Shown piece by piece: positions 13,067 to 24,056 of a stretch of 64,000 nt of DNA. The stretch spans positions 20,756,315-20,820,314 of the forward strand of contig OZ038454.1 of the NCBI GenBank assembly GCA_964036195.1, given 5' to 3'. The notes under the pieces were generated by a model. That model was not told where the DNA came from. It worked only from the letters and a program-made list of their open reading frames with translations, and ran no database searches. Source of the DNA: Sphaerolaimus hirsutus (Eukaryota > Nematoda > Chromadorea > Monhysterida > Sphaerolaimidae). The position numbers and the translations under genes were made by a program. Position 1 is the stretch's first letter. Every line of letters begins with the position of its first letter.

Positions 13067-16000
13067 ATGGCGCAGCAGCGTTACAGCGTCGCGTCTGCCT
13101 TCCAGTCGCCAGCGGGGGCGGCCTATGGGCCGGGCTACAACGCTTACGGGTCGCTGGGGCCGGCGCTGGTGCCAATCCCAGACTCTGCGAAATGCCCTGT
13201 CAAGTGTCAAATGTCACGCAAAGTGTCACCGAGTTGCCATTTTGCAGGGCATTTTACGTGACTTTTGACACTTTGCGTGACATTTGACATATGACGAGGC
13301 ACTTTACAGGGTCCGGGACTGCCCCCTGGTCGACGCCGAGGGCAACGTGTACCAGTTCGGCGGGCACGAGCAAGCGGGCATCGCGCAGGTGACCTTGGCG
13401 CAGAACCAGCAGCAGCAGGTGCAGCAGCAGCGGCAGTACGCCCAGCAGTATCACCAGCAGTTTCAGCAGCAGGTAGGGTAGGTATGGATGGGGCTGGTGG
13501 CAGTCTCGCGCCTTAGAAAGTGTCTTGTGAAACGGACTAGTTTGTTAATTGCCATGCAAAATGTCAAATGTCATGTAATGTCATACGAGTTTGTCAATGG
13601 TCATGCAAAATGTTCAAAAATAAAATCTATTAGAATTTTGTTGACATATTGCATGACAAACAGTCGAGATGCGAGATTCCGCTAGTGGGGAAATGACAAC
13701 GAGAGTGATAGGAGGTATTTTAGATCAGTAACTGACCGGTACTTTCATCCATAAACTCGTCACTTTTATCAGATAAATTAGTATCACATAAAAATACCAA
13801 GTCACCATCAACCATAATTGTCAAATTGGCACCTGCGTAAAATTACTAAAATGTTATTATTCAATAATGGTGTTATTCATAATCATCCGTCGCATTGAAA
13901 GATACATAATTCGAAACTCTGGAATATTAGTTGACAATGATATCAGCGAACGCCCCTAAAAACAAGTAGGTATTTAGCCAAGACCCCCAAGTATTGAGGT
14001 ATCACCATAGCGGATTTTGGGGTTAGCATTTTAGGGGGGGGGGGGTCAGCCGGTCAGCACGCGTTAATAACTCGGGAACCGCTTGGCGAAAAATGTTGAA
14101 ATTTGGATATGTTATGGTTTCAGGTCGGGGCTAATATCAAGTCCGACGATTTTTTTCTACGACCCCCCAGACCGGAGATAGGGGGGGTCTATAAAAACAC
14201 TGTAATTTGCGTTTTTTTGGGTGTCGCCTAGAACATGCAAACTTTGAACATCAATAGCTCGATCATTTGTGAACCGATTTTAGTCATTAAAATGTTAAAA
14301 TGATCACAAATGTTCGGAGAGTTCATTTCTGAGGTCAAATCGGAGATACACATTTGTTTATATATCGATTTAGCCCGATTTCGAAATGCAAAATTTCCGC
14401 AAAAGCTTGCTTTTTGAACATGCTATCCTATTCTCCTGATCGAGAGAAACCCAATGAAACAAAAATGAGATCGATATCTCTCTCCGATCAAAAGTTATAG
14501 CACTTCAAACTTTCACGTCCCATCCATGTAAATAACCGCATGAAGGTCAATGCGTTCAAATTCAAAACTTCATATCTCGACCATTTCTCAGCCGATTTTT
14601 ACCAATGAACACTTAAAATGATCAGAAAAACCTAAAGAGTCCAGTTGTATGTTCAAATTGTCAAGATGCTTTTTCATAATGATAATTTCATACAAGAGTT
14701 TGCATTATTTTCTTGTGTGGGAAATTTAAGTTAGGATACAGATAAGCTGAGCATACAAATGGAACTGTCAGGTTATTCTGATCATTTTAAATATTCATTG
14801 GTAAAAATCGGCTGAGAAATGGTCGAGATATGGAGTTTTGAATTTGAACGCATTGACCTTCATGCGGTTATTTACATGGATGGGACGCGAAAGTTTGAAG
14901 TTCTATAACTTTTGATCGGAGAGAGATATCGATCTCATTTTTGTTTCATTGGGTTTCTCTCGATCAGGAGAATAGGATAGTATGTTCAAAAAGCAAACTT
15001 TTGCGGAAATTTTGCATTTCGAAATCGGGCTAAATCGTTATATAAACAAATGTGTATCTCCGATTTGACCTCAGAAATGAACTCTCCGAACATTTGTGAT
15101 CATTTAAACATTTTAATGACTAAAATCGGTTCACAAATGATCGAGCTATTGATGTTCAAAGTTTGCATGTTCTTGGCGACACCCAAAAAAAACGCAAATT
15201 ACAGTGTTTTTATAGACCCCCCCTATTTCCGGTCTGGGGGGTCGTAGAAAAAAATCGTCGGACTTGATATTAGCCCCGACCTGAAACCATAACATATCCA
15301 AATTTCAACATTTTTCGCCAAGCGGTTCCCGAGTTATTAACGCGTGCTGACCGGCTGACCCCCCCCTAAAATGCTAACCCCAAAATCCGTTATGAACACA
15401 GTCCCCCCAGTCCCCATCCCCAACAGTATTTTCCCACATGATGAAAAACGTGACAAGAATACTGTTACCGTATTTCTTCTAATAAATAGAAGAGCGCCGT
15501 TCTATTTTTTTCCGACAACTTTTTTACCTGCCGTTCTATTGGAGGCTGTCGTTCTATTCTTTCACTGAGCGCAAAAACGTGCCAAAACCTGTCCTTCTAT
15601 TGGAGGTGCCATTCTATTTGAGGTATGCCGTTCTTTTAGGAGAAATACGGTATACGATCAATGAGAANNNNNNNNNNNNNNNNNNNNNNNNNNNNNNNNN
15701 NNNNNNNNNNNNNNNNNNNNNNNNNNNNNNNNNNNNNNNNNNNNNNNNNNNNNNNNNNNNNNNNNNNNNNNNNNNNNNNNNNNNNNNNNNNNNNNNNNNN
15801 NNNNNNNNNNNNNNNNNNNNNNNNNNNNNNNNNNNNNNNNNNNNNNNNNNNNNNNNNNNNNNNNNNNCAAACTGCATGGTAAGGAAACAATTTCACCCAA
15901 CTTTATAGTGGCAGCGTGAGCTATTACAAGTTTGGCACACTGGTAAAATAAAAAACTCATGTTGGGTGAAAGTGCTAGCATGTTATATGAGCATACATGT

Positions 16001-19000
16001 GTGGCTGCAGCGTCCACTTTTTGCTGGCTTTAGCCATTTTTTATGGGATTGATATATATACAGTGCGCGCAGAAATTCCTGTGCGTATTGGCACGGAGCC
16101 ATGTGCCACTGTTACTCCGCGCACTCGCGCCAGCCTACATCTTAAAACTGCACGTGAATTTTGCTCGGCCGGGCATGTCGTTTTCCCTATACAAACTTGT
16201 GATTTTTACGAGCCTTTCGAGGCCCACCACGCGCTTAAAAGTGGGAATTGTGGGTCGAGCGTGCGCACAGGGGGCTAAAATTATGTGTGTTCTCTGTCAA
16301 ATGTAAGAAATCGTAGAAATTTAACTGTCGTAATTGAGCTCACACACAAAAAAAGACAAGCCTGACGGAACGTTCGTGATTTTTGGGGTTAGCGCTAGTG
16401 TACATTTACACGAAAGTGGGCGGAGCTTGCGCCGACCGCCGCATGCAAAGCAAAATATCTGCGCGCACTGTACATATCCCATCTGAATGAAACTCCCAAA
16501 CTTAATCATTTTTACATTGCTCTCACAATTGGTGAATTGGTGTACAATTGTTCTTGTTAATTCATGAAAATAATTTGTATCATGCTACAGACACAACGGT
16601 CAGGGATAGAAAAAGCAACATCAGTTCATTCGATGCCGTATTTCCACTGTTTGGCACTGTGCCATTTGCCGGAGATACTCGCATGCCAAATTGGCAGCTG
16701 GCCAAAAACAGCCGGCCAAAAATTATTTCGAAATCGTTAAAGACAAAAAAGGCTAAAAATTGGTATATAACCGTATATAGACGAAAATAGCGATTATGAA
16801 GCTTAAAATAGGCAAAATATAGCTTTGGCGATTACTTTCACTCTCGTTCGTACAAAACGCAACTTATAACTTGGACGTAGGCCACTTTGTCACACGTGAT
16901 CCGACCCCCATTTTCGACTACATAAGTACTGTGTTATTTATAGTCGATTTCGGTGTAAACTACAAAAGTTTTGTATTTCGAACTGGTAAGCTTGAAAATC
17001 AAGAATGAAGTTGCCATGGAAAGAAAAATGCACTAAGAATACGAAAAATGTAATATTCATCAACAATTATGGTGATAAGCACATGACGTCATCCCATAAA
17101 AAAATATAAAAATGGTCCAGAGAATTCCGTCCGTCGCTGAGATTTACTTTGGCGTTTCTCTGCTGGAACGACCTGAAAAGTTTTACTGAAAGATAACCCC
17201 ACCTTGTCAACTTAATGTTGTTCATTTGATAATTTTTTCAAGTTGCAATTATTTAGCTTTGTCCAATTTACATATTTTTTCGTTAAAAATTCAGCCGTGC
17301 GATGGTGTCGACCGCGGACGATGTATCGGAGCTAATTAAAAAAGAAAAACGTACGACTAAACTCGCTATAGCTCAGGTAGAAATTTTTCGATGTAAAAAG
17401 TTTTTGTTCGCCCATGATTTTCCGGGATTTTTTTCAGCTGGGGCCAATTCCGATCGAAAATTTGCATCCTGAAACTTTACCGCTGGCCAAGCTTTGGAAT
17501 GTGAGTCTTAGATAAAAATTTTTTGGATCGGTTTAGGTAATGTAAAAAAATAAGAAAATGGCGGCTAATAAAAAAAAGTTGGAATTAAAAAGGCGGCTAA
17601 TTAAAAAAAATCACAATGCATTCTGGAATGGTTTTGCGTACGCTGTTAATGGTTGTACAAAGTAATAATTCCATTCTCTTTTTCAAACGTCAGCCTTTTC
17701 CTTCCATTGTCTATCTTTCTATTATCGCAAATAAGCGCATCCTTATATTTTGCAGATTTGCGTATCAATGGAAGACATGAACAAAAGCTCTCTTTGCAAA
17801 TTTGAGCTCAGCGGGGAAAATTGCACATTATCCAAATCCATTGAAGGTCTCACCGCTGCGACTGAGGTAAATATTTTGTTTGCGAGTGCTGATTTAAAAA
17901 ACTTTTTTCATTTTTTTAAATCTGACATCTGTGATTTTCAGGAGCAGTTATCTTTCCTCGCTGAGACTCTGGGTGTGGCTGAGGCCTGCGCCTCATTGGA
18001 CCCGTCTGAACGAAAAAGTTCCGCTTATGGCTCCGACTCGAATGTCAGCCGCCAAAGTAAGTTTCATCGGGTTGGACATAGGATTTTTACCGTTTTATTT
18101 CTTTTAAACGGGGTTGTAAAAATGTTTTTTGTTCAATTTTCTCAATCATATTTATCAATTTTGATTTAGATTACGTGTTACCTGAATTTGTTACCTTTAG
18201 ACAGCGTTCACACTGCATTTTTGTGACGACTCCGACAACACTTGAAAAAGTTCCATAAGTCGAGTGGAAAGTTCCATATTCATGAGTGAATGTTGTAAAG
18301 TATACATACCACCTAGCCTAGGTGCATATGCATGTCAAATTTCAGATGAATTGTATGTGTTGCTCAAGAGTTATACATGTTTATAAAAAATTTGCCACTG
18401 TCGGAGCCCAACAGGTGCGCCAACAATTTAAAAAAAGTGGTCGTCACATTGCGCAAGTGTGACGACAAGTAAAATATTCTATCTAGTCGTCACAATGAGC
18501 ATGGTTAAAAAAGGGTCGCTACTTGACGCCAATAACGAGGCCGACCAGTCGTCACACTCATGAAAATCTGCTAGAAATCGATTTGCTATCACAAAACGGT
18601 CCGTGACGAGTAAGATCTATTGTCGTCACACAAGTGCAGTGTGAAAGGGGCCTTATTTATCCTCCAGGGTCAGGCGGATAAAAGCGCACAAATTTCCATC
18701 GCAAAATCATGTACTTTTTCCCCTACAGGCGCCAACGAGTCAATGAGCACGAATTTCAGTTTAGGCGGGACGCCACGGAATGGCGCACCGCCATACACGT
18801 CTACGCCAAATAAAAAGTCATCTGGGCACACTTTTGATGTGAGTTGTTAGTGGCGATTTTCATGGCTGGAAGTGAATGTTCTGTTAATTAGCATGTTTTG
18901 TTGTATTTACATCCCCGTGCTACTTATCACTCTAGGTGGGTGGTTGTGCGGTTCAAACGGGATCGACTTTTCGGAATCTGGATTGTTTCTATTTTTGGGA

Positions 19001-20622
19001 TCTGGATCCGGGTCTCGAGATCGGTATTGGTTTTCGAAAAATATCGGTATTCGGGATCCCGTTTGAACCCTAGTGGGCTGGGTAAGCATATTTTTTGGAC
19101 AAAATGTTGGCCGGCTCTTAGGGTTGGAAAAAAAACGTTTTTTTTTAACTCGATGTTTTTTTTAAAAGCTCCCAGATATGACCTAGTGTCAACATATATA
19201 GGTATATCAGACACTGGCAATACTCTGTGATGTTAAATATGACCATATAACGGCTGTGGAGCCATGGGATAGCATTATAAGTGGTGATTTGTGTCAAAAA
19301 TATCCATTTTTCGTCGACATATCATTCGTATATCGCCTTATAGTCGAATGTTCGTGACTTCAGGTAAAGTTTGGCACGGAATGGTGATCAAACAAGGTTA
19401 TAAAAGGAGGTTGTTACTTTGGGAGTGAAGTTACACATTGTGGAGGTACATGGAAGCACATTACCTCAATATTATATATTACAGCAACATATGTCGGCTT
19501 ATTCACCCATGGTAGCACATAGAAATGGATGTTTTGATACTAAAAATGCAACAAAACCAATGAAAACAACCACCAATGTCAATTTGTGTGTGAAATTGCG
19601 CGCTTGCGCGCAAAAATTTTGCAAAATACCTAGTGCTTAGTACTAAAAATTTCAGCTGATGTTTTTTTTAAAAAAAAAACATTTCGGACGTCATGTTTTA
19701 AAAAAAAAAACGTTAAAAAAAAAAAAACGTTTAAAAAAAAACATCGGCCGACCCTACCGGCTCTCGGGCCCAGATTATCTGCTATTTACATATATATCAC
19801 CAAAAGGTTACACCTAAATACGTTTTTTTTCTTCAATGCTACAGCTGTGCTATCTGGCACCCCCTACACACAAATCTATAACTCCCCTGCACAGATACGG
19901 CTGCAGAGTCTACAGGACTGCAGCTTTGAATCTAACAACCCGCAGCTCTCAAACTCGAGTTAGTTACTTAGTTACTAGCGGGGGCTAGATAGATAGCAAA
20001 TCGCTCCTCCGGAGGGATAGATATCTGAAAAAAATTTCCTGGGGGTGGGGCTCGCGGGGGCAAAATATATAGGCTTTTGCAGTGTATAGAGGAAAAAGAG
20101 CGGAAAAACTCACTAAAAATAGGTAAGAAATACCGCCAAAATAGCTAAAAACAGGCATATAACTACATATAGCCGATAATAGCGATTTTGAAGGTGAAAG
20201 GGGGTAGATAGCCAAAAAAAATTGCCTCGAGATACATAGCTCAGCGGCCCGATTCGGGGGAGGGAACAGCCCCCCCCCCCTGCAGATCCCAATTGCAAAA
20301 CCGTTATTCAACAAGTTTATCTGGCCACGTTGTGTTGAGTCTGTGGTAGTTATATATTTTTACCAGAACAAACATTTCAGCGTGCGATCTGGATCAAACA
20401 GAGAAAAGTGGTTGCCTTATCATCAGTGCCAATGAAGATTGTCAGCAAAATGACATTTCTATTAAACCTGTAGATGCACCTGATGCTGGCCGCTACGATG
20501 AGGTATGTCTCCTTCGTTAATCTTTTCTGTTTCTTTTTTAATTTTGGAACTTGTAGTCGGATAGATGTCTATTCTTGCAGCCCCCACCAAAGAAAAGAAC
20601 AATAGGCGACCTGGATCGGTGA
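13067..20622 (+). CDS. Unrecognised protein, about 337 aa, Gln-rich N-terminus; first coding exon interrupted by a family A element
   Basis: Exon model: 13067-13168, 13329-13477, 17295-17376, 17438-17500, 17756-17866, 17942-18056, 18729-18842, 19845-19958, 20381-20502, 20581-20622. Every phase is consistent and, apart from the family A junction, every intron is GT-AG. The protein begins MAQQRYSVASAFQSP. It then has a Gln-rich stretch (QNQQQQVQQQRQYAQQ), a Lys-rich segment (SELIKKEKRTTKLAIAQ), Ser/Thr/Pro-rich disordered regions and an acidic tail ending PPPKKRTIGDLDR. I see no signal peptide, membrane segment or known domain. The link from 13477 to 17295 rests on phase and a good GTAGGT donor. 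Alternatively the second part could start on its own at ATG 17302. The first exon carries a 156-bp family A insertion flanked by CTGG, and exact removal restores one continuous frame. It could be a nuclear or scaffold protein, but I cannot assign a function. Confidence 0.6.
13170..13325. mobile_element. Family A (introner-like) element inside a coding exon
   Basis: The ends TGCCAATCCCAGACTCTG and CGGGACTGCC form the family TIR, around a palindromic body of AAATGTCAAATG-type words. The element is flanked by CTGG on both sides (13166-13169 and 13326-13329). Removing one CTGG plus the element joins codons GCG CTG and GTC GAC in frame. Such an intron would be GT...TG. A canonical alternative exists: donor at 13204 and acceptor AG at 13308-13309 keep the frame and add 18 residues translated from the TIRs. 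Confidence 0.75.
14011..15389. mobile_element. Giant foldback element, arms about 640 bp
   Basis: It begins CGGATTTTGGGGTTAGCATT and ends with the mirror image CTAACCCCAAAATCCG. The arms match closely over about 640 bp on each side of a spacer near 14648-14748. No coding capacity is seen. It lies between the second and third exons of the orphan gene model. Confidence 0.7.
15466..15652. mobile_element. TACCGTATTTC-end element, core word CCGTTCTATT
   Basis: It starts TACCGTATTTCTTC and ends GGAGAAATACGGTA with TA at both borders. The core repeats CCGTTCTATT words. An assembly gap begins 16 bp after its end. Confidence 0.65.
15668..15867. other. Assembly gap of 200 N
   Basis: A run of exactly 200 N. 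The round length suggests a placeholder, so the real distance is unknown. It falls in the intron between 13477 and 17295 of the orphan gene model, so a missed exon there cannot be excluded. Confidence 0.98.
16059..16472. mobile_element. TA-duplicating MITE, ends CAGTGCGCGCAGA
   Basis: Same family as 1256-1646. The ends TACAGTGCGCGCAGAAATTC and AAATATCTGCGCGCACTGTA are flanked by TA. Confidence 0.7.
18947..19072. mobile_element. hAT-like element, core word GGGATC, short
   Basis: The right end CCCGTTTGAACCCTA is intact. The left end reads TGCGGTTCAAACGGGATC, a mutated TAGGGTTCAAACG. It shares both ends with the elements at 34188 and 43893. Confidence 0.6.
19119..19756. mobile_element. hAT-like element, core word AAAAACGTTTTT
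   Basis: It starts TAGGGTTGGAAAAAAAACG and ends ACATCGGCCGACCCTA, with exact duplication CCGGCTCT (19111-19118, 19757-19764). The middle is clearly homologous to that of 8301-9034 although the terminal word arrays differ. Confidence 0.87.
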
Positions 20623-20772
20623 AACAAACGGTTATTATTCCGTGCAAATTTTCACCAAGCACTGTCAATACTAGGGATGGTCGGCTCTTTTTTCAACGTA
20701 TTTTTAATACGCAAGTTAACGGAACCTTTAATAATAACACGACATCACCTTTATGTAAATTTCACATCCTGG

Positions 20773-22447
20773 GGGCGCTCCCAGACCCTGAAAAGACCCT
20801 GTAAAGTGTCAAAGACCCTGTAAAATGTCATGTGTCATATAAAAGATCCTGTAAAATGTCATGTGTCATGTATAGCATTGAAAAAAAAGACCTATTTTGA
20901 GAAAATATAATTAAATATTATCTCAGAAAATCTCTCAAGAAAAAAATATAATTAAATCTCTTGGGTCATTTTCGAAAATATAATTAAATTTCTGAGAAAA
21001 TCTCTTGGAGTAAAAAAATCTCATAAAATCTCTCAACTTAAAGTGTGATTCAGTCAATATTTCAAGGTGTTTGGACCATTGAGAGTAGATATTAAGCACA
21101 TTATGTGTTGTTTAACCTTTTCATTCACAATTTTTAAAGATAACTATCTATACCGTATTTCCTCGAAATACCCCCCCCCCTCGTTTGACCCCCCCCTCTC
21201 GGGACCACTATGAAACAATCACCCCCCCCCCTCGAAATACCCCCCCCCCCCCAAATGGAGTGTAAAGGGAACGTACATGACAATAACTGTAGTTTGTGTT
21301 CTGTGTACTGCAGAACACACGTTAAAACAATGTCGGTGTCACGTTAGAACAGTGTACATACCATATACATACTAATATTAGTCTACAGAACCTTATAAAT
21401 GGCAGTTTTTGTTGCATTTTTCGACGCCTGCGTACGTTTCAGACGACAATTTCGTACTTGGTTTTCAAAAATTTTCTTGTGAAATAATAACCCCCCCTCG
21501 AAATACCCCCCCCCCTCGTTTAACCCCCCCTTCTCTCGGGACCACTATGAAACAATCACCCCCCGGGGGGTATTTCGAGGAAATACGGTAGCTACTTGAG
21601 TGCTACTTAAATACATTTAAATTCATCTGAAAAAAGTACCAGTACTCCCTTTTATGTATACTTTTTGAAAGTACTTGATTACAGTAAATGTATTTCAGAT
21701 AGACTTTTTTGGCTCTTTCATGCGATAGAACAGAAAAAGTGGAGAAAAAAAAATAGAGGAAAATAGCCAAAAATGTGCATATAAGCACATATATAGTTGA
21801 AAATTGATGAAAATTGACAAAAAAAGCACATTAACTAGTGAATTTGAAGGTGAAATAGGGCAAATATAGATTGATTTTCTTGAGAGATTTTCTCAATCAG
21901 AAGAAAATATAATTAAATCTCTCTGGAAAATAATCGAAAAAATATAAATCTCAGAAAATCTTATATTTTCTGAGATTTTCTGAGATTTTTTAAATATAAA
22001 TCTCTCAGAGATTTTTTCAATGCTAGTCATGTAAAAGACCCTGTAAAGTGTCACGTGTATCCAAATCTTATTTTTTTAGTATTCAAATCTTATATTTTTT
22101 GTATCCAAATCTTACGTTTGGACATAATATTTGGATACAAAACATAGGAATTGGATACAAAACATAAGAATTGGATACAATACAATACGATTTGGATACA
22201 CATGACACTTTACAGGGTCTTTTACATGACAGTTGACACTTTACAGGGTCTTTTACATGACAGTTGACACTTTACAGAGTCTTTTACATGACACATGACA
22301 CTTTACAGGGTCTTTTACATGCCACATTACACTTTACGGGGTCTTTTACATGACACATTACACTTTACAGGGTCTTTTACATGACACATGACATTTTACA
22401 GGGTCTATGACACTTTAAAGGGTCTTTTACAGGGTCTGGGAGTGGCA
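20773..22447. mobile_element. Expanded family A element with nested elements and tandem array
   Basis: The TIRs CGCTCCCAGACCCTG and CAGGGTCTGGGAGTGGCA lie between two exact CCTGG copies (20768-20772 and 22448-22452). Inside are an element with ends AGCATTGAAAAAA (about 20877-22024), a TA-duplicating element (21151-21590) and a GTATCCAAATCTTA-word palindrome (about 22055-22200). An array of a roughly 35-bp unit (TTTACATGACA...ACACTTTACAGGGTC) lies at about 22203-22440. Confidence 0.7.
21151..21590. mobile_element. TACCGTATTTC-end element, core of C runs
   Basis: It starts TACCGTATTTCCTCGAAATA and ends TATTTCGAGGAAATACGGTA, with TA borders. The core alternates long C runs with CTCGAAATA and GGGACCACTATGAAACAATC. 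It is nested in the element at about 20877-22024. Confidence 0.75.
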
Positions 22448-22505
22448 CCTGGAGAACCGATAATCTTTTTGGCCCATTTGAACCAAAATTAATTCCACCG
22501 TGAAG

Positions 22506-22649
22506 ATTTCTTTGCCATCCGCCGAGGCTTCATCGGATGTTATAGAGCTGCGACCAAATCCGAGCGAATTGAATGGCGTAAAATGTGACGCTGGGACTGT
22601 ACCGGATTTTGAAGCGAATGTGCGTAGAACTAGTAGTGTACCTCAGTGA
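22506..22649 (+). CDS. Candidate terminal exon (48 codons including stop), gene unknown
   Basis: After an AG at 22504-22505 an open frame reads ISLPSAEASSDVIELRPNPS and ends at TGA. It could be an alternative last exon for the orphan gene, because the 20502 donor is also phase 0. It could also be part of an unmodelled gene, or chance. The segment lies 54 bp after a large family A element. Confidence 0.3.
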   Translation: MSLPSAEASSDVIELRPNPSELNGVKCDAGTVPDFEANVRRTSSVPQ

Positions 22650-23184
22650 CACGACACTCTGCACGTACTGTCATTTGTGGCTCACGTTGGAAGCGTGCCA
22701 AGTAAGGGTATTCCAGAGTTTGACTATAAATATGTGGGGGGTTGCATGTCTACCAGAGATTATGCTATTGAATTTTTTTAAATAAAAATCGGTTTCGACC
22801 TTGTCATTAAAAAAATTAGTTGAAAAAAATCAAGGGCCATTCTTGCGGCCCAATATATTAAATATCGTTGGCACCCTTCCAACGTGAACTTCGCGTGCAA
22901 GGTGTAAAGTACATTTCAAACCAGGTAAACATTTCAAGTAAACATTCCTGTTGCATTTTCATTTATGTACTCGTGTCTGTGCTATTGTAAATTAGTGTAA
23001 ATCTTTTTTTAAACATTTTAAATCTTTGCATTCAGTGCATTCATGCAAACATTTCAGTGTTCTCGCTGCGTGTCTCGGCATCTGCGGACCCGATCGCCAC
23101 GCTCCGTTTCGCTTGGGAATGTGCCGTTTTTGACAGCCATGCTGATACTTTCCACGGTGATTCCACAACGAATGTGTTTGTGTA

Positions 23185-23610
23185 GGCCCTTCACACACTA
23201 GTTGACCACGAGAACAAATGTCAACTGGTTTCGGTCCCAAGTCAGAGGTTTCTGACGAGTAACACTACGCAGTTTGGTATACATATAAATATACTTCATA
23301 CCGGCCTTGTATTTATTTACGTAGCGCCAACACCGCAGCTTCGTTTGCAAAATGGTCGAAACCAGTTTACATCTGGTGCCAGTTCCGCAAGTGGAAAAGT
23401 TAAGAGTAAAGAGTTAAGAGTTGATTAAAATGATAAATGATAAGTTAAGAGTTGAGTAAAATCATTTGTCGTTTTACTCAACTCTTAACTCTTAACTTTA
23501 CTCATAACTTGTCATTTGTTATTTTACTCAACTCTTTTAAGTTTTAACTCTTAACTTTTCCACTTGCGGAACTGGCCCCTGTGTCCTTGTCAAATAGTGT
23601 GTGTAGGGGC
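23185..23610. mobile_element. Family B MITE carrying a nested family C MITE (23375-23579)
   Basis: The outer ends GGCCCTTCACACACTAGTTG and TAGTGTGTGTAGGGGC are family B. The inner element has ends GGTGCCAGTTCCGCAAGTGG and CCACTTGCGGAACTGGCCCC and a palindromic body of GAGTTAAGAGT and ACTCTTAACTC words. Confidence 0.6.
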
Positions 23611-23960
23611 TAGGGTTACTTTGGGCTAGTGGCTAGGGCCACTTCTGGCATTTTTATTGATTAACTTTTCGGGGGGGGGGGGGTCGTTAATTACATTTTA
23701 GGAGATGCAATAAGCACCATGTATTCCCCATTGACAAGTCACTCATCGTATGGACAAACCATGAACCATTTTGCGTTCCGTTTTGTATGTGGATAAACCA
23801 TGAACCATGTTTTTCGTTAAAAAATTCTTCTCTTAAATTTTCGGTGGGGTGGTGTTGCCAGGGGTCCTTTAAATAGGCTCGATAGTTCCATGTCTTATAC
23901 ATCTAAAATAAATACATCATTAATTGCAGTGTGCACCTAAAAATTTTACTCTTCCCGCAG

Positions 23961-24056
23961 GTGTTGTTTGCGCTTCTGGGCTGCCTGTTTTACTCCAAAT
24001 CTACATTTCCATTCCGCGTCGATGTCGATTATCCCGACGGGCCGCCACCGGTTTAA
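23961..24056 (+). CDS. Candidate terminal exon encoding a hydrophobic segment and Pro-rich tail
   Basis: A pyrimidine-rich acceptor (CTTCCCGCAG) opens a phase-0 frame, VLFALLGCLFYSKSTFPFRV, continuing to DYPDGPPPV and TAA. The Leu/Phe-rich start could be a membrane helix. I found no upstream partner exon; the preceding kilobase is repeats. An alternative frame through the same bases is also open. Confidence 0.3.
   Translation: MLFALLGCLFYSKSTFPFRVDVDYPDGPPPV

Noticed and set aside
12861..13268. 135-codon plus-strand frame overlapping the orphan gene start
   Set aside because: Its composition is that of a 5' UTR read in the wrong frame. The MAQQRY frame has the stronger start context and joins in phase to downstream exons.
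22203..22440. Regular repeats resembling a CRISPR array
   Set aside because: The 35-bp units are directly tandem without unique spacers and belong to a transposon arm in a eukaryotic genome.
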